Assembly: GCA_028227525.1 (NCBI GenBank)
Contig: JAOJAE010000005.1
Span: forward strand, 1 to 56,835
Length of the DNA stretch: 56,835 nt
Reading direction: 5' to 3'
From: Candidatus Pelagibacter sp.
GTDB taxonomy: Bacteria > Pseudomonadota > Alphaproteobacteria > Pelagibacterales > Pelagibacteraceae
Position numbers and translations under genes: made by a program. The notes under the pieces are model-generated. The model had not been told where the DNA came from, did not search any database, and saw nothing but the letters and a program-made list of their open reading frames with translations. This document shows positions 8,354-16,426 of the stretch, in pieces; position 1 is the stretch's first letter, and each line of letters starts with the position of its first letter.

Positions 8354-9355
8354 TTAAAATTTAATATTTACAACTTTACCTTTTTTGTATGCTTCATAAG
8401 CTGCATTAGCAATTATGAGTGCATTTTTTCCATCTTCAAAAGTAACTTTTGGTTTAGTTTTTTTGGTAACACATTTTACAAATTCATTGAATTGATCTTT
8501 GTATGCTTGTTCATATCTTTCTATAAAGAAAAAATGCACTGGATCTTTTACCGAGGTTGACTTACTTGTATATCTCTCTACTGATGTGGTAGTTTGATTA
8601 TTTGAAATAATCATTCCTTTGCTTCCAAAAACTTCAACTCTTTGATCGTATCCATAAACAGCTCTTCTAGAATTGTTTATATGTATCAAAACTCCTTTTT
8701 TTGATTTTAAAATAAACATCGCTGTGTCATGATCTTTTTGCTTTTTTGCATTTTTATCAAATAATGCTTCACCAAATGCTGAAATTTGCACTACAGGATC
8801 GTTACCCAATATAAATCTAGCTAAATCAAAATCATGAATAGTTGTATCTCTAAAAAAACCACCTGCTGCTTTTAAATAATCTATACCAGGAGGTTCTGGG
8901 TCACGACTAGTAATTACAATCATTTCTAGTTCACCAATTTCTTTTTTTACTCTTGCTTGTTGAGCTTTTGCATGACTAGAGTCAAACCTTCTATTAAATC
9001 CGATTTGAATTGGAACTTTAGTATTTTTAATTCGATTTAAACATTCATTTACTTTTTTAATATCTAAATCAATTGGCTTTTCACAAAAAATTGCTTTTCC
9101 TGCTTTAGCTGCCATTGTTATAAATTTGGTATGTGTTGGTGTAGCTGAAGCAATTAAAACAGCATCAATTTCTTTTGAATTTATTGCTTCTTCTGGTTTA
9201 CTTGCTATTTTACATTTTGTAAATCTTGCTACGTCATTTGCAAATTTTTTATTTACATCATAAACATATTTTAATTTTGCATTTGGATGAGCTGAAATTA
9301 TTTTTGCGTGCATTTTTCCAATTCTACCTGCACCCATGAGAGAAAAGTTAATCAT
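8354..9355 (-). CDS. iolG: Inositol 2-dehydrogenase (Gfo/Idh/MocA family)
   Basis: A 333-aa NAD-dependent oxidoreductase. The Rossmann motif is GAGRIGKMHA at residue 8, the EKP motif (CEKPID, near residue 96) supplies the catalytic lysine, and DTTIHDFDLAR near residue 170 carries the catalytic Asp/His pair. The GFNRRFD segment is typical of IolG. It oxidises myo-inositol to scyllo-inosose in the cytoplasm. It is divergent from iolE, whose product dehydrates scyllo-inosose, and co-oriented with the ABC ATPase and permease. That context makes inositol (or a stereoisomer) the most likely substrate. Other Gfo/Idh sugar dehydrogenases cannot be fully excluded. Confidence 0.82.
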   Translation of the reverse strand: MINFSLMGAGRIGKMHAKIISAHPNAKLKYVYDVNKKFANDVARFTKCKIASKPEEAINSKEIDAVLIASATPTHTKFITMAAKAGKAIFCEKPIDLDIKKVNECLNRIKNTKVPIQIGFNRRFDSSHAKAQQARVKKEIGELEMIVITSRDPEPPGIDYLKAAGGFFRDTTIHDFDLARFILGNDPVVQISAFGEALFDKNAKKQKDHDTAMFILKSKKGVLIHINNSRRAVYGYDQRVEVFGSKGMIISNNQTTTSVERYTSKSTSVKDPVHFFFIERYEQAYKDQFNEFVKCVTKKTKPKVTFEDGKNALIIANAAYEAYKKGKVVNIKF

Positions 9356-9402
9356 AAGAATATAGAACAGAATTGAAAAATAAAATCAAGAAAGAATTTG
9401 TT

Positions 9403-9456
9403 TGATGAGTTTAACATCATTTTTCAAGAATAATTTCCTTGATGACTTTAACATCA
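9403..9456. promoter_or_regulatory. Tandem 17-bp operators in the iolG/iolE divergent promoter
   Basis: Two 17-mers differ at one base: TGATGAGTTTAACATCA (9403-9419) and TGATGACTTTAACATCA (9440-9456). Their TGATG/CATCA ends are inverted repeats, and the sites are 37 bp apart, about 3.5 helical turns. A third related site is at 5518-5534 beside the LacI-type gene. A half-site GATGTAA follows at 9471. The arrangement suggests cooperative binding of the LacI-family regulator controlling both directions. Confidence 0.7.
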
Positions 9457-9497
9457 TATTCTATTTATAAGATGTAATTTTAATAAAATATAACCTT

Positions 9498-10400
9498 ATG
9501 ACAGTTAAATTAGGAATAGCACCAATAGCATGGAGTAATGATGATATGCCCGAATTAGGAGGGGATACAACTTTAGAGCAATGTCTATCTGAAGCCAGTC
9601 AGGCAGGATTTATTGGAATTGAGTCTGGTGGTAAATTTCCAAAAAAATCAGAAGAATTAATTCCTAAACTTAATGAGTTTAATCTAAATCTTTGTTCAGG
9701 TTGGTATGGAGCTAATTTAAGAACAAATAGTGTTAATGAAGAAAAAAATCTAATTCAAGATCAGTTAAAACTTTTTAAAGATTGTAATTCACCCTGCATG
9801 GTTTTTGCTGAAGTTTCTGGTTCAATTCAAGGAGATCCAAATCGAAAATTATCTACAAGACCTCAAATGGATCTTGAAGAGTCTAAAAAATACTATGAAA
9901 AAATTTCAGAAATGGGAAAATATCTTGAAGATGAAGGGATGCCACTTGCTTACCATCATCATATGGGCACTGTAATAGAAACTGAAGAAGATACCGTTAG
10001 ATTGCTTGAAAATACTGATGATAGCGTAAAACTTACATTAGACACTGGTCATATGTTGTTTGCTCAAGGAGACTCTTTAAAAATATTAAATGATTTTAGC
10101 GAAAGATTAATTCACATGCATTGTAAAGATATTAGAAAAAGTGTTTTAGAAAAATCTTTGAAAGAAGATTTAAGTTTCAGAGGAGCATTTTTAGAGGGCG
10201 CATTTACAGTTCCGGGTGATGGATGTATTGATTACAAACCTTTGTTTGATGTTTTGAAAGAAAAAAATTATTCTGGTTGGTTGGTAGTAGAGGCAGAACA
10301 AGATCCAGCAAAAGCAAACCCACTTGAATATGCAAAAATAGGGTACAAGTATCTAACTGAAACCTTAAATCTTAGTGATATTAAAATATATAATAATTAA
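9498..10400 (+). CDS. iolE: Myo-inosose-2 dehydratase IolE
   Basis: A 300-aa sugar-phosphate-isomerase-like TIM barrel. IolE dehydrates scyllo-inosose to 3D-(3,5/4)-trihydroxycyclohexane-1,2-dione, the second step of inositol catabolism. Strong family matches are the opening LGIAPIAWSNDDMPELGG, the metal-site segments YHHHMGTVIETEEDT (near residue 153) and LDTGHM, and the late MHCKDIR and VPGDGCIDY blocks. It stands alone, divergent from iolG, and converges on a hydroxyacid dehydrogenase gene across 42 bp. The next enzyme, an IolD homologue, is encoded 16 kb away at 26855. IolB, IolC and IolJ are not in the window. Confidence 0.92.
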   Translation: MTVKLGIAPIAWSNDDMPELGGDTTLEQCLSEASQAGFIGIESGGKFPKKSEELIPKLNEFNLNLCSGWYGANLRTNSVNEEKNLIQDQLKLFKDCNSPCMVFAEVSGSIQGDPNRKLSTRPQMDLEESKKYYEKISEMGKYLEDEGMPLAYHHHMGTVIETEEDTVRLLENTDDSVKLTLDTGHMLFAQGDSLKILNDFSERLIHMHCKDIRKSVLEKSLKEDLSFRGAFLEGAFTVPGDGCIDYKPLFDVLKEKNYSGWLVVEAEQDPAKANPLEYAKIGYKYLTETLNLSDIKIYNN

Positions 10401-10442
10401 CTTTCGATAAATATTAGCTAAATTTTTAGACTAAATCTCTTA

Positions 10443-11408
10443 TTATAATCTTACAATTTTTGATTTTTCTAATGTATCATCAAAATAATCAATAATATTT
10501 TGAATTGTTTCTACACCCATTCTTGTCATACACTCATCAGTGAAAGCAGCAGTGTGTGGACTTAAATAAACTTTATCGTTTTTTAAAAGAGGATTGTCAT
10601 TATCTGGTGGCTCTTGTTTAAACACATCAATTCCTGCGCCAAAAATTAAATCTTCATTTAAAGCTTTATTTAGATCTTCTTCATGAATAATCCCACCTCT
10701 AGCAGCATTAATTATGATACAGTTTTGCTTCATCGTTTTAAGTAAATCATAATTAATTAGATTTTCTGTTTTTTCTGTTAAAGGCATATGCAGAGAAATT
10801 ACATCCATGGTTTTTACTCCCTCTTCAAGATTGTCTATTTTTTTTCCACCAAGCTTCTCTATTGTATCTTTATCTACAAAGGGATCATAGACGTGGACAT
10901 TCATTTCAAATCCCAAACATCTTTTAATAAGTGCTTTACCAATTCTACCAAAACCCATTATTAGGAAATTTTTTTTCCATACCTCAATAGTTTTAGGTAA
11001 TTTATTTCTATCCTTAAAGTTACCATCTCTGACTGTCGTATGATAGAGCTCTCTTCTTTTAGCGATATTTAATAAAACAAACATTACATGCTCAGCAACT
11101 GTGACTGCGTTTGCATTAGCTGTAATAGCAATTTTTATATCTCTTTCTTTAGCTGTTTTTAAATCAATATTGTCGTAACCAACTCCATGTCTTGAAATTA
11201 TTTTAAGATTTTTTGCCTCATTAATTACCTCACCAGGTAATTTTGCTATTCTAATTGAAGCACCATCACAATCTTTTATTTTTGTTTTTAAATTTTCTAT
11301 CGAAACATCATCAGTAACTTCCACATCAAAATTGGGATGGTTATTAATTAATTCCATACCTTTGTCATGAACTTTTTGGATAACTAGAATCTTCTTTTTA
11401 TTAGTCAT
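10443..11408 (-). CDS. D-isomer-specific 2-hydroxyacid dehydrogenase (SerA-like)
   Basis: A 321-aa NAD-dependent 2-hydroxyacid dehydrogenase. The Rossmann motif GFGRIGKAL is near residue 152; the catalytic Arg lies in NAARGG, the Glu in GIDVFKQEP and the His in SPHTAAFT. It lacks the ACT domain of full-length phosphoglycerate dehydrogenase, so it may reduce glyoxylate, hydroxypyruvate or a sugar-derived 2-keto acid. It is a single leftward gene, convergent with iolE and divergent from the TRAP operon at 11.6 kb. It is one of three such dehydrogenases in the window. No substrate can be assigned from sequence alone. Confidence 0.8.
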   Translation of the reverse strand: MTNKKKILVIQKVHDKGMELINNHPNFDVEVTDDVSIENLKTKIKDCDGASIRIAKLPGEVINEAKNLKIISRHGVGYDNIDLKTAKERDIKIAITANANAVTVAEHVMFVLLNIAKRRELYHTTVRDGNFKDRNKLPKTIEVWKKNFLIMGFGRIGKALIKRCLGFEMNVHVYDPFVDKDTIEKLGGKKIDNLEEGVKTMDVISLHMPLTEKTENLINYDLLKTMKQNCIIINAARGGIIHEEDLNKALNEDLIFGAGIDVFKQEPPDNDNPLLKNDKVYLSPHTAAFTDECMTRMGVETIQNIIDYFDDTLEKSKIVRL

Positions 11409-11630
11409 AATTTTTATTTAAGTCTTTCTATTAAAGGCTTTTCTAATACGAAAAATATCAAACAATGTAAAATAGTTTTTTAAAAAGTTGTAATTAATTT
11501 CTTATTAAAATAAATTTAATTGTGAATTTAACTATAAAAACACTACTTTATTTTTTTTAACTTTCTTGAAAAGTTTAATACTTTTTTTCTAAGAATTGGA
11601 AGACAATTTGCATGGATCGCAATTTTTTTA

Positions 11631-12119
11631 ATGGTTGTTGTAATTATGATTCAGGTATTTTTTAGATATGTTCTAAACAGCGCACTACCATGGCCTGATG
11701 AAGTTGCAAGATTTTTAATGTTATGGATGACTGGTTTAATTGCTCCCTCAGCCTATAGATGGGGAGGTTTTGTTTCTATTGATATGTTGGAAAGATTTTT
11801 ACCTAAAATTATATCTACTTTATTAACTTTATTTTTATTAATTGTTTCATTATTTGTTTTGATAATTGGTTTAGAGCTAGGTTTAAAACATATCAATGTT
11901 GGATGGATTTTTAGTTCAGCTTCAATTAAAATTCCTTTTAATCTAATTGGTGGTAAAGCTGAGCCAATAAAATTAGCTTGGATGTATATGTCCCTACCTG
12001 TTGGAATTGTTTTTTTGATTTCAGTAAACATAGAGTTAATTTTAAGAAATTTTTTAAGTAACTTTACAAAGCTAGTATTACCTGAAGATTTAGATAAACA
12101 AAAATTAGAGTCTCAATAA
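11631..12119 (+). CDS. TRAP transporter small permease DctQ, start uncertain
   Basis: The DctQ subunit of a TRAP transporter: four membrane helices, with the family motif around QVFFRYVLNSALPWPDE. The first available ATG (11631) falls in the middle of helix 1 and has no ribosome-binding site. The same frame stays open upstream to 11538 and reads like a normal DctQ N-terminus (NFLEKFNTFFLRIGRQFAW), but contains no ATG, GTG or TTG. A GTG at 11522 in the next frame would join it if the 8-T run at 11551-11558 were one T shorter. Either the assembly has a homopolymer error or initiation/slippage is unusual. Its stop overlaps the dctM start by 1 bp. Confidence 0.8.
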   Translation: MVVVIMIQVFFRYVLNSALPWPDEVARFLMLWMTGLIAPSAYRWGGFVSIDMLERFLPKIISTLLTLFLLIVSLFVLIIGLELGLKHINVGWIFSSASIKIPFNLIGGKAEPIKLAWMYMSLPVGIVFLISVNIELILRNFLSNFTKLVLPEDLDKQKLESQ

Positions 12120-13408
12120 TGTTAATTTGGTTTCTCCCCTTATTTTTATTATTTTTATTAATTGGATTACCAGTATTTTTTGGATTGTTAGCTGCTCCTG
12201 GAATTTTACTTTGGTTGAACGATCAATCTAGAGATGGAGCAATGCTTTATAGAAATATATATAATGGTATTGACAGTTTTCCTTTAATGGCAATTCCATT
12301 TTTTATGTTAGCAGGTGAACTAATGAATAGGGGAGGAATTACCCTAAGGTTAGTAGAATTTAGTCAAGCTATGATGGGCCACTTAAAAGGAGGTTTGGCT
12401 CATGTAAATGTTTTAACTTCAATGTTGTTTGCAGGACTATCTGGTTCTGCAGTTGCGGATACTTCTGCAATTGGATCAATGTTAATTCCTGCAATGGAAA
12501 AACAAGGGTATACCAAAAAATTTGCAGCAGCAATTACTGCAGCAAGCTCAGTTATAGGACCAATTATTCCTCCTTCAGGGATAATGATTATTTACGCTTA
12601 TGTAATGGGTGAGAGTGTTGCTGCCTTATTTCTTGCTGGTATTGTTCCTGGAATTTTAGTTGGTGTAAGTTTAATGGTCACCATTAAATTTATGGCAAAG
12701 CGATATAATTTTCCAGCCGTAACAAAAAAAACTACATGGAGTCAAAGAGGTAAAGCATCCCTAAAAGCTTTTTTCCCTTTAATGACTCCAGTAATAATTC
12801 TTGGAGGAATTTTAGGTGGAATTTTCACTCCCACAGAAGCTTCCGCAGTAGCAGCTGCTTATGCAATGTTTATAGGATTATTTGTTTTAAAATCTTTAGA
12901 ATGGAAAGAAATACCTAAAGTCATGACTAAAGCTGCTATGATCTCTTCGGTTGTTCTTCTTTTGGTTGGTGCAGCAATGGCATTTAAAACTGTCGTAAGT
13001 TTATCTCATGCACCTGAGTATTTAGCGGAATTTGTTTTAGGATTAAGTGAAAATCCTTATATTTTATTATTTCTCATAAATATTTTATTGTTTGTTGTTG
13101 GAATGTTTTTGGATGCAGGCCCAGCTATAATAATTTTAGGACCTATACTAGGACCAGTTTTTGTTGAACTTGGTGTTCACCCTGTTCATTTTGCAATTAT
13201 TATGTCTGTTAATTTAACTGTCGGGTTAGCTACACCACCTATGGGTCTCGTTTTATTTGTTGCTTCATCTGTATCAGGTGAAAGAGTAGAAACAATTGCA
13301 AAAGCAATACTACCTTTCTTAGCAGTGGAGGCTATAGTAATATTCTTAATTACATATTTTCCAGCAATTTCAATGACTGTTCCTTTATTGACTGGTTTTG
13401 CTAAATAA
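12119..13408 (+). CDS. TRAP transporter large permease DctM
   Basis: A 429-aa, roughly 12-helix large membrane subunit of a TRAP transporter, with the conserved LFAGLSGSAVADTSAIG region near residue 105 and ASSVIGPIIPPSG near residue 143. TRAP systems import carboxylates and sugar acids by sodium symport, using a DctP binding protein. The start overlaps the dctQ stop by one base (TAATG), so translation is probably coupled. The gene is followed by the binding-protein gene after 84 bp. The cluster order is Q-M-P, unlike the second TRAP system at 48-51 kb (P-Q-M). The substrate is unknown. Confidence 0.92.
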   Translation: MLIWFLPLFLLFLLIGLPVFFGLLAAPGILLWLNDQSRDGAMLYRNIYNGIDSFPLMAIPFFMLAGELMNRGGITLRLVEFSQAMMGHLKGGLAHVNVLTSMLFAGLSGSAVADTSAIGSMLIPAMEKQGYTKKFAAAITAASSVIGPIIPPSGIMIIYAYVMGESVAALFLAGIVPGILVGVSLMVTIKFMAKRYNFPAVTKKTTWSQRGKASLKAFFPLMTPVIILGGILGGIFTPTEASAVAAAYAMFIGLFVLKSLEWKEIPKVMTKAAMISSVVLLLVGAAMAFKTVVSLSHAPEYLAEFVLGLSENPYILLFLINILLFVVGMFLDAGPAIIILGPILGPVFVELGVHPVHFAIIMSVNLTVGLATPPMGLVLFVASSVSGERVETIAKAILPFLAVEAIVIFLITYFPAISMTVPLLTGFAK

Positions 13409-13447
13409 TTTTTAGTTATTTTCAGATAATAGACTCTTTTGTAAATC

Positions 13448-13468
13448 TATGTATAGTCTCAATACATA
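13448..13468. promoter_or_regulatory. Inverted repeat upstream of TRAP binding-protein gene
   Basis: TATGTAT (13448-13454) and ATACATA (13462-13468) form a perfect 7-bp dyad with a 7-base centre, 24 bp upstream of the dctP ATG. It contains ATGTATAG, the reverse complement of the CTATACAT half of the motif seen in three other promoters of this window. It is either an operator or part of an internal promoter that raises binding-protein expression. Confidence 0.4.
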
Positions 13469-13492
13469 AATATTAAAGAGAGGGAAATAATT

Positions 13493-14545
13493 ATGAGTAA
13501 ATTAATTAAATCATTTTTTTCATTATTATTATTAATTGGATTTACAGCTTCAGTTTCTGCTGCCGATTACAATTTAAGAATGACAATGAATTCTAATGAT
13601 CAAGATGAAGACTATGATGGCGCTGTAGTCTTTAAAAACTATGTTGAAGCAGCATCTAATGGAAAAATAGCTGTAGAGCTTTTTGTGGGTACTCAACTTT
13701 GTTCAAAAGGTGCAGAGTGTCTTCAAGGTGTATCTGACGGAAGTATAGATATTTATATATCTACCTCTGGTGGAGCTGCAGGAGTTTTCCCGTATGTTCA
13801 GGTTTTAGATTTACCTTATCTAATGGCTAATGACAGAATTGCTGAAAATGTTATGCAAGGGGATTTTGTAAGAACTATGAGAAAAATGGCTCTTAAAGAT
13901 TCCGGAGATACAATCAGGTTAATGACTGTTGGTAACACAGGTGGTTGGAGAAATTTTGCAAATACAAAAAGAAGAATTGCAGAACCATCTGATATGAAAG
14001 GTCTAAAAATTAGAACTGTAGTAGCTGATTTACCTCAAGAGCTTGTAAAAGCTTTAGGTGCTTCACCAACTCCTATTCCATGGCCTGAATTATTTACATC
14101 TTTCCAAACTGGTGTGGTTGAAGGTTCAAAAAATGGAATAACTGATATCATGAACATGAAGTTCCCTGATGCTGGTCTAAAATATGTAACGCTAGACGGA
14201 CACGCATATATGGGAGCACTTTGGTGGATGAACAACGCAAAATATAGTTCTATGCCAACTGATCTTAAAAGAGTTGTGACTGATGGATTTTATGCTTTAC
14301 AGCAAGCAACATTTGCTTCTCCTAAAAGAAAATCAATCAAGGCTTACGAAGATTTTGTAGCTGGTGGTGGTGATCTATATGTTCCAACACCTGATCAAAA
14401 AGCTGGCTTTAAAAAAGCTGCAAGTCCAGTTTATGATTGGTTTAAATCTAATGTTAAGGGTGGAAAAGAAATTTTCAACGCTTTAACTAAAGCTGTAGCG
14501 AGTGCTGAGAAACAAGCATCGAGTGCTTATAAAAAAGATTTATAA
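13493..14545 (+). CDS. TRAP transporter substrate-binding protein DctP
   Basis: A 350-aa periplasmic solute-binding protein of the DctP family. The signal peptide MSKLIKSFFSLLLLIGFTAS continues to a cleavage site near VSAADY. The family pattern includes LCSKGAECLQGVSDGSIDI near residue 65, the MKGLKIRT arginine near residue 170 and the GVVEG segment near residue 205. A strong purine-rich ribosome-binding site (AGAGAGGGA) precedes the ATG. It ends the first TRAP cluster and is followed by a GC-rich hairpin. A distinctive pair of cysteines in the LCSKGAEC segment might form a disulfide. The ligand is unassigned; sugar acids are plausible from context. Confidence 0.9.
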   Translation: MSKLIKSFFSLLLLIGFTASVSAADYNLRMTMNSNDQDEDYDGAVVFKNYVEAASNGKIAVELFVGTQLCSKGAECLQGVSDGSIDIYISTSGGAAGVFPYVQVLDLPYLMANDRIAENVMQGDFVRTMRKMALKDSGDTIRLMTVGNTGGWRNFANTKRRIAEPSDMKGLKIRTVVADLPQELVKALGASPTPIPWPELFTSFQTGVVEGSKNGITDIMNMKFPDAGLKYVTLDGHAYMGALWWMNNAKYSSMPTDLKRVVTDGFYALQQATFASPKRKSIKAYEDFVAGGGDLYVPTPDQKAGFKKAASPVYDWFKSNVKGGKEIFNALTKAVASAEKQASSAYKKDL

Positions 14546-14564
14546 TTTTAAATTATTTTTAATG

Positions 14565-14584
14565 GGGCGGATTTTTATTCGCCC
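14565..14584. terminator. GC-rich hairpin between convergent dctP and Sel1 genes
   Basis: GGGCG at 14565-14569 pairs with CGCCC at 14580-14584, extendable inwards through a G-T and an A-T pair to leave a six-base loop. It lies 20 bp after the dctP stop and 3 bp beyond the stop of the convergent Sel1-repeat gene. It may end transcription in both directions, although there is no strong T-run. Confidence 0.6.
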
Positions 14585-14586
14585 TG

Positions 14587-15057
14587 TTATCTAAAAGGAT
14601 ATATCCAAGATTTGTAATCTTTTATGAGTATATGAGCTTTTTCAATTTGTTCAGGAGTCATTTTTTTAACAACTTCTTCCTGAGAAATTGCAGCATCAGG
14701 ATCTCCACCTATAGCGGAAAGTCCGTACCACATGTAAGCTCTAACAAGATCAGGAGCGGGAAGTCCTCTTCCAATTTCGTAGTACCATCCAACACCAGAT
14801 TGGGCACCAGGGTGACCTTTCATAGAAGATCTAAGATACCACTCAAAGGCTCTAACATCATCTTGTTCAACTCCAAGACCCATAGCGTACATAATTCCAA
14901 TAAGTTCTTCAGCATCTGCATTCCCAGATCTAGCAGCTGGCATAAGTTCTTCCATAGCTTCTTTAAATTTTCCAGCTTCCATCAAGTCTCTGGCATTTTC
15001 AATTTCGGCAAAAACTATGGATGGGATAAACAAAATTATGAAGAAATACTTAATCAT
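14587..15057 (-). CDS. Secreted Sel1-like tetratricopeptide repeat protein
   Basis: A 156-aa protein with an N-terminal signal peptide (MIKYFFIILFIPSIVFA, cleavage near AFA/FAE) and two clear Sel1-type repeats: AEELIGIMYAMGLG near residue 51, then AQSGVGWYYEIGRG near residue 85. Each repeat is followed by an AFEWYL/AYMWYG helix. Such proteins act as periplasmic scaffolds for protein-protein contacts; no enzymatic role is expected. The start codon at 15057 directly abuts the beginning of the divergent peroxidase reading frame, leaving no room for separate promoters. The specific partner is unknown. Confidence 0.8.
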   Translation of the reverse strand: MIKYFFIILFIPSIVFAEIENARDLMEAGKFKEAMEELMPAARSGNADAEELIGIMYAMGLGVEQDDVRAFEWYLRSSMKGHPGAQSGVGWYYEIGRGLPAPDLVRAYMWYGLSAIGGDPDAAISQEEVVKKMTPEQIEKAHILIKDYKSWIYPFR

Positions 15058-16395
15058 ATAAAAATTATTTTATTTATAGTTCCATTTCTAATTTCAGTAA
15101 ATAAATCATATGCAACAGAATTACCAAAACCATTAAAGAGTGATGATTTTCATAAAGTTGATATAGAAAAAGTTAAAATTGGCAGACTTTTGTTCCACGA
15201 TAAAATTTTATCTGCAAATCGAAATATTGCATGTGCAACTTGTCATAGTCATAATTTAGGCGGTTCTGATGGACTTTCATTAGGAATTGGTGAAGGAGGA
15301 CATGGAATTGGATTAAGTAGGACAGCAGGATCAGGTGTTGATAAAATTAAAAAACGTATTCCTAGAAATGCTTTAGCTTTATGGAATTTAGGATTTAAAG
15401 ATATAACAACATTATTGCATGACGGTAGGGTAACTAAATCAAATATATTTGGTAATGGTTTTAATACCCCAGCACAAGAACTACTACCAAAAGGTCTTGA
15501 TAATATAGTTGCTGTTCAAGCATTATTTCCGATGACAAGACAATTTGAAATGGCTGGAAATCCAGGCGAAAATGAAATCATAGGGTTGGTCTCAAAAGTT
15601 GGTAAAGATAGTATGAGAATTGATAGGGTTTGGCCTGTAATTGAATATAGAATAAGAGGAATTCCTGAATATGTTGATTTGTTTAAAAATGCTTTTGAGG
15701 ACGTCGATAGCGCATTGGATATTAATATCACACATATAGTAAATTCAATTGCAGCTTTTGAAATTCACGAATGGACATCCTTTGACTCTCCTTTTGATAA
15801 ATATTTAAATGGAAACAAATCAGCTTTAAATTCAAATCAAATTAAGGGCATGAAATTATTTTATGGAAAAGGAAATTGTAGCTCATGTCACTCAGGATCA
15901 TTATTGTCTGATCAAAAATTTCATTCTATAGGAATTCCACAATTTGGACCTGGACGAACAAGACCTTTTGATCCTTATGCGCGTGATGTTGGGCGAATGG
16001 TTGAAACAGACGACTTAAATGATATGTATAAATTTAAGACACCTGCATTAAGAAATGTTTCTTTAACAGCTCCCTATGGTCATAATGGAGCTTACCCAAC
16101 ACTTAAAGGAATAATAAAACATCATTTAAATCCAACTGAAATGAATAAAAATTGGAAACCTGAGTATGCTAATTTACCAAAGGCTCCTTGGTTGGAGCAA
16201 ATCGATTTTGTGACTTTTTCTGATAAAAGAGAGCAAGATAGAATAATATCAAGTATTGATATTAAATCCATAGATTTAAATGATAAAGAAATTGATCAAC
16301 TTGTGTTTTTTTTAGAGTCTCTTACCGGTGTAAGTGGAAATAAGAGACCTCTTGGTAAACCAAAAAAAGTACCGAGTGGACTAACAATTGATTAA
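15058..16395 (+). CDS. Di-haem cytochrome c peroxidase / MauG family protein, start uncertain
   Basis: A periplasmic di-haem protein of the CcpA/MauG family. The first haem site is CATCH (codons near 15230), the second is CSSCH (near 15879), and the APYGHNGAYPTLKG segment is typical of the C-terminal domain. A good signal peptide (IKIILFIVPFLISVNKSYA) sits at the front, but no ATG, GTG or TTG precedes it in frame for several hundred bases. An ATA at 15058 would begin it exactly. Alternatively, the out-of-frame ATG at 15038 (MKKYLI) could join through a one-base insertion. It may reduce H2O2 or modify a partner protein; catalytic type cannot be told from sequence. Confidence 0.82.
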   Translation: MKIILFIVPFLISVNKSYATELPKPLKSDDFHKVDIEKVKIGRLLFHDKILSANRNIACATCHSHNLGGSDGLSLGIGEGGHGIGLSRTAGSGVDKIKKRIPRNALALWNLGFKDITTLLHDGRVTKSNIFGNGFNTPAQELLPKGLDNIVAVQALFPMTRQFEMAGNPGENEIIGLVSKVGKDSMRIDRVWPVIEYRIRGIPEYVDLFKNAFEDVDSALDINITHIVNSIAAFEIHEWTSFDSPFDKYLNGNKSALNSNQIKGMKLFYGKGNCSSCHSGSLLSDQKFHSIGIPQFGPGRTRPFDPYARDVGRMVETDDLNDMYKFKTPALRNVSLTAPYGHNGAYPTLKGIIKHHLNPTEMNKNWKPEYANLPKAPWLEQIDFVTFSDKREQDRIISSIDIKSIDLNDKEIDQLVFFLESLTGVSGNKRPLGKPKKVPSGLTID

Positions 16396-16426
16396 TTTTA
16401 TTTAATTAAACTGATACAACGCAAAA

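Noticed and set aside
10401..10442. Possible terminator between convergent iolE and hydroxyacid dehydrogenase genes
   Set aside because: Only imperfect A+T-rich pairing (TTAGCTAAA / TTTTTAGACTAA) without a convincing stem.
14632..15057. Long rightward N-terminal extension of the peroxidase frame, over 140 codons opposite the Sel1 gene
   Set aside because: It is the antisense of a well-supported Sel1-repeat gene, is rich in Ser/Phe/His with no domain, and the peroxidase signal peptide begins only near 15058.
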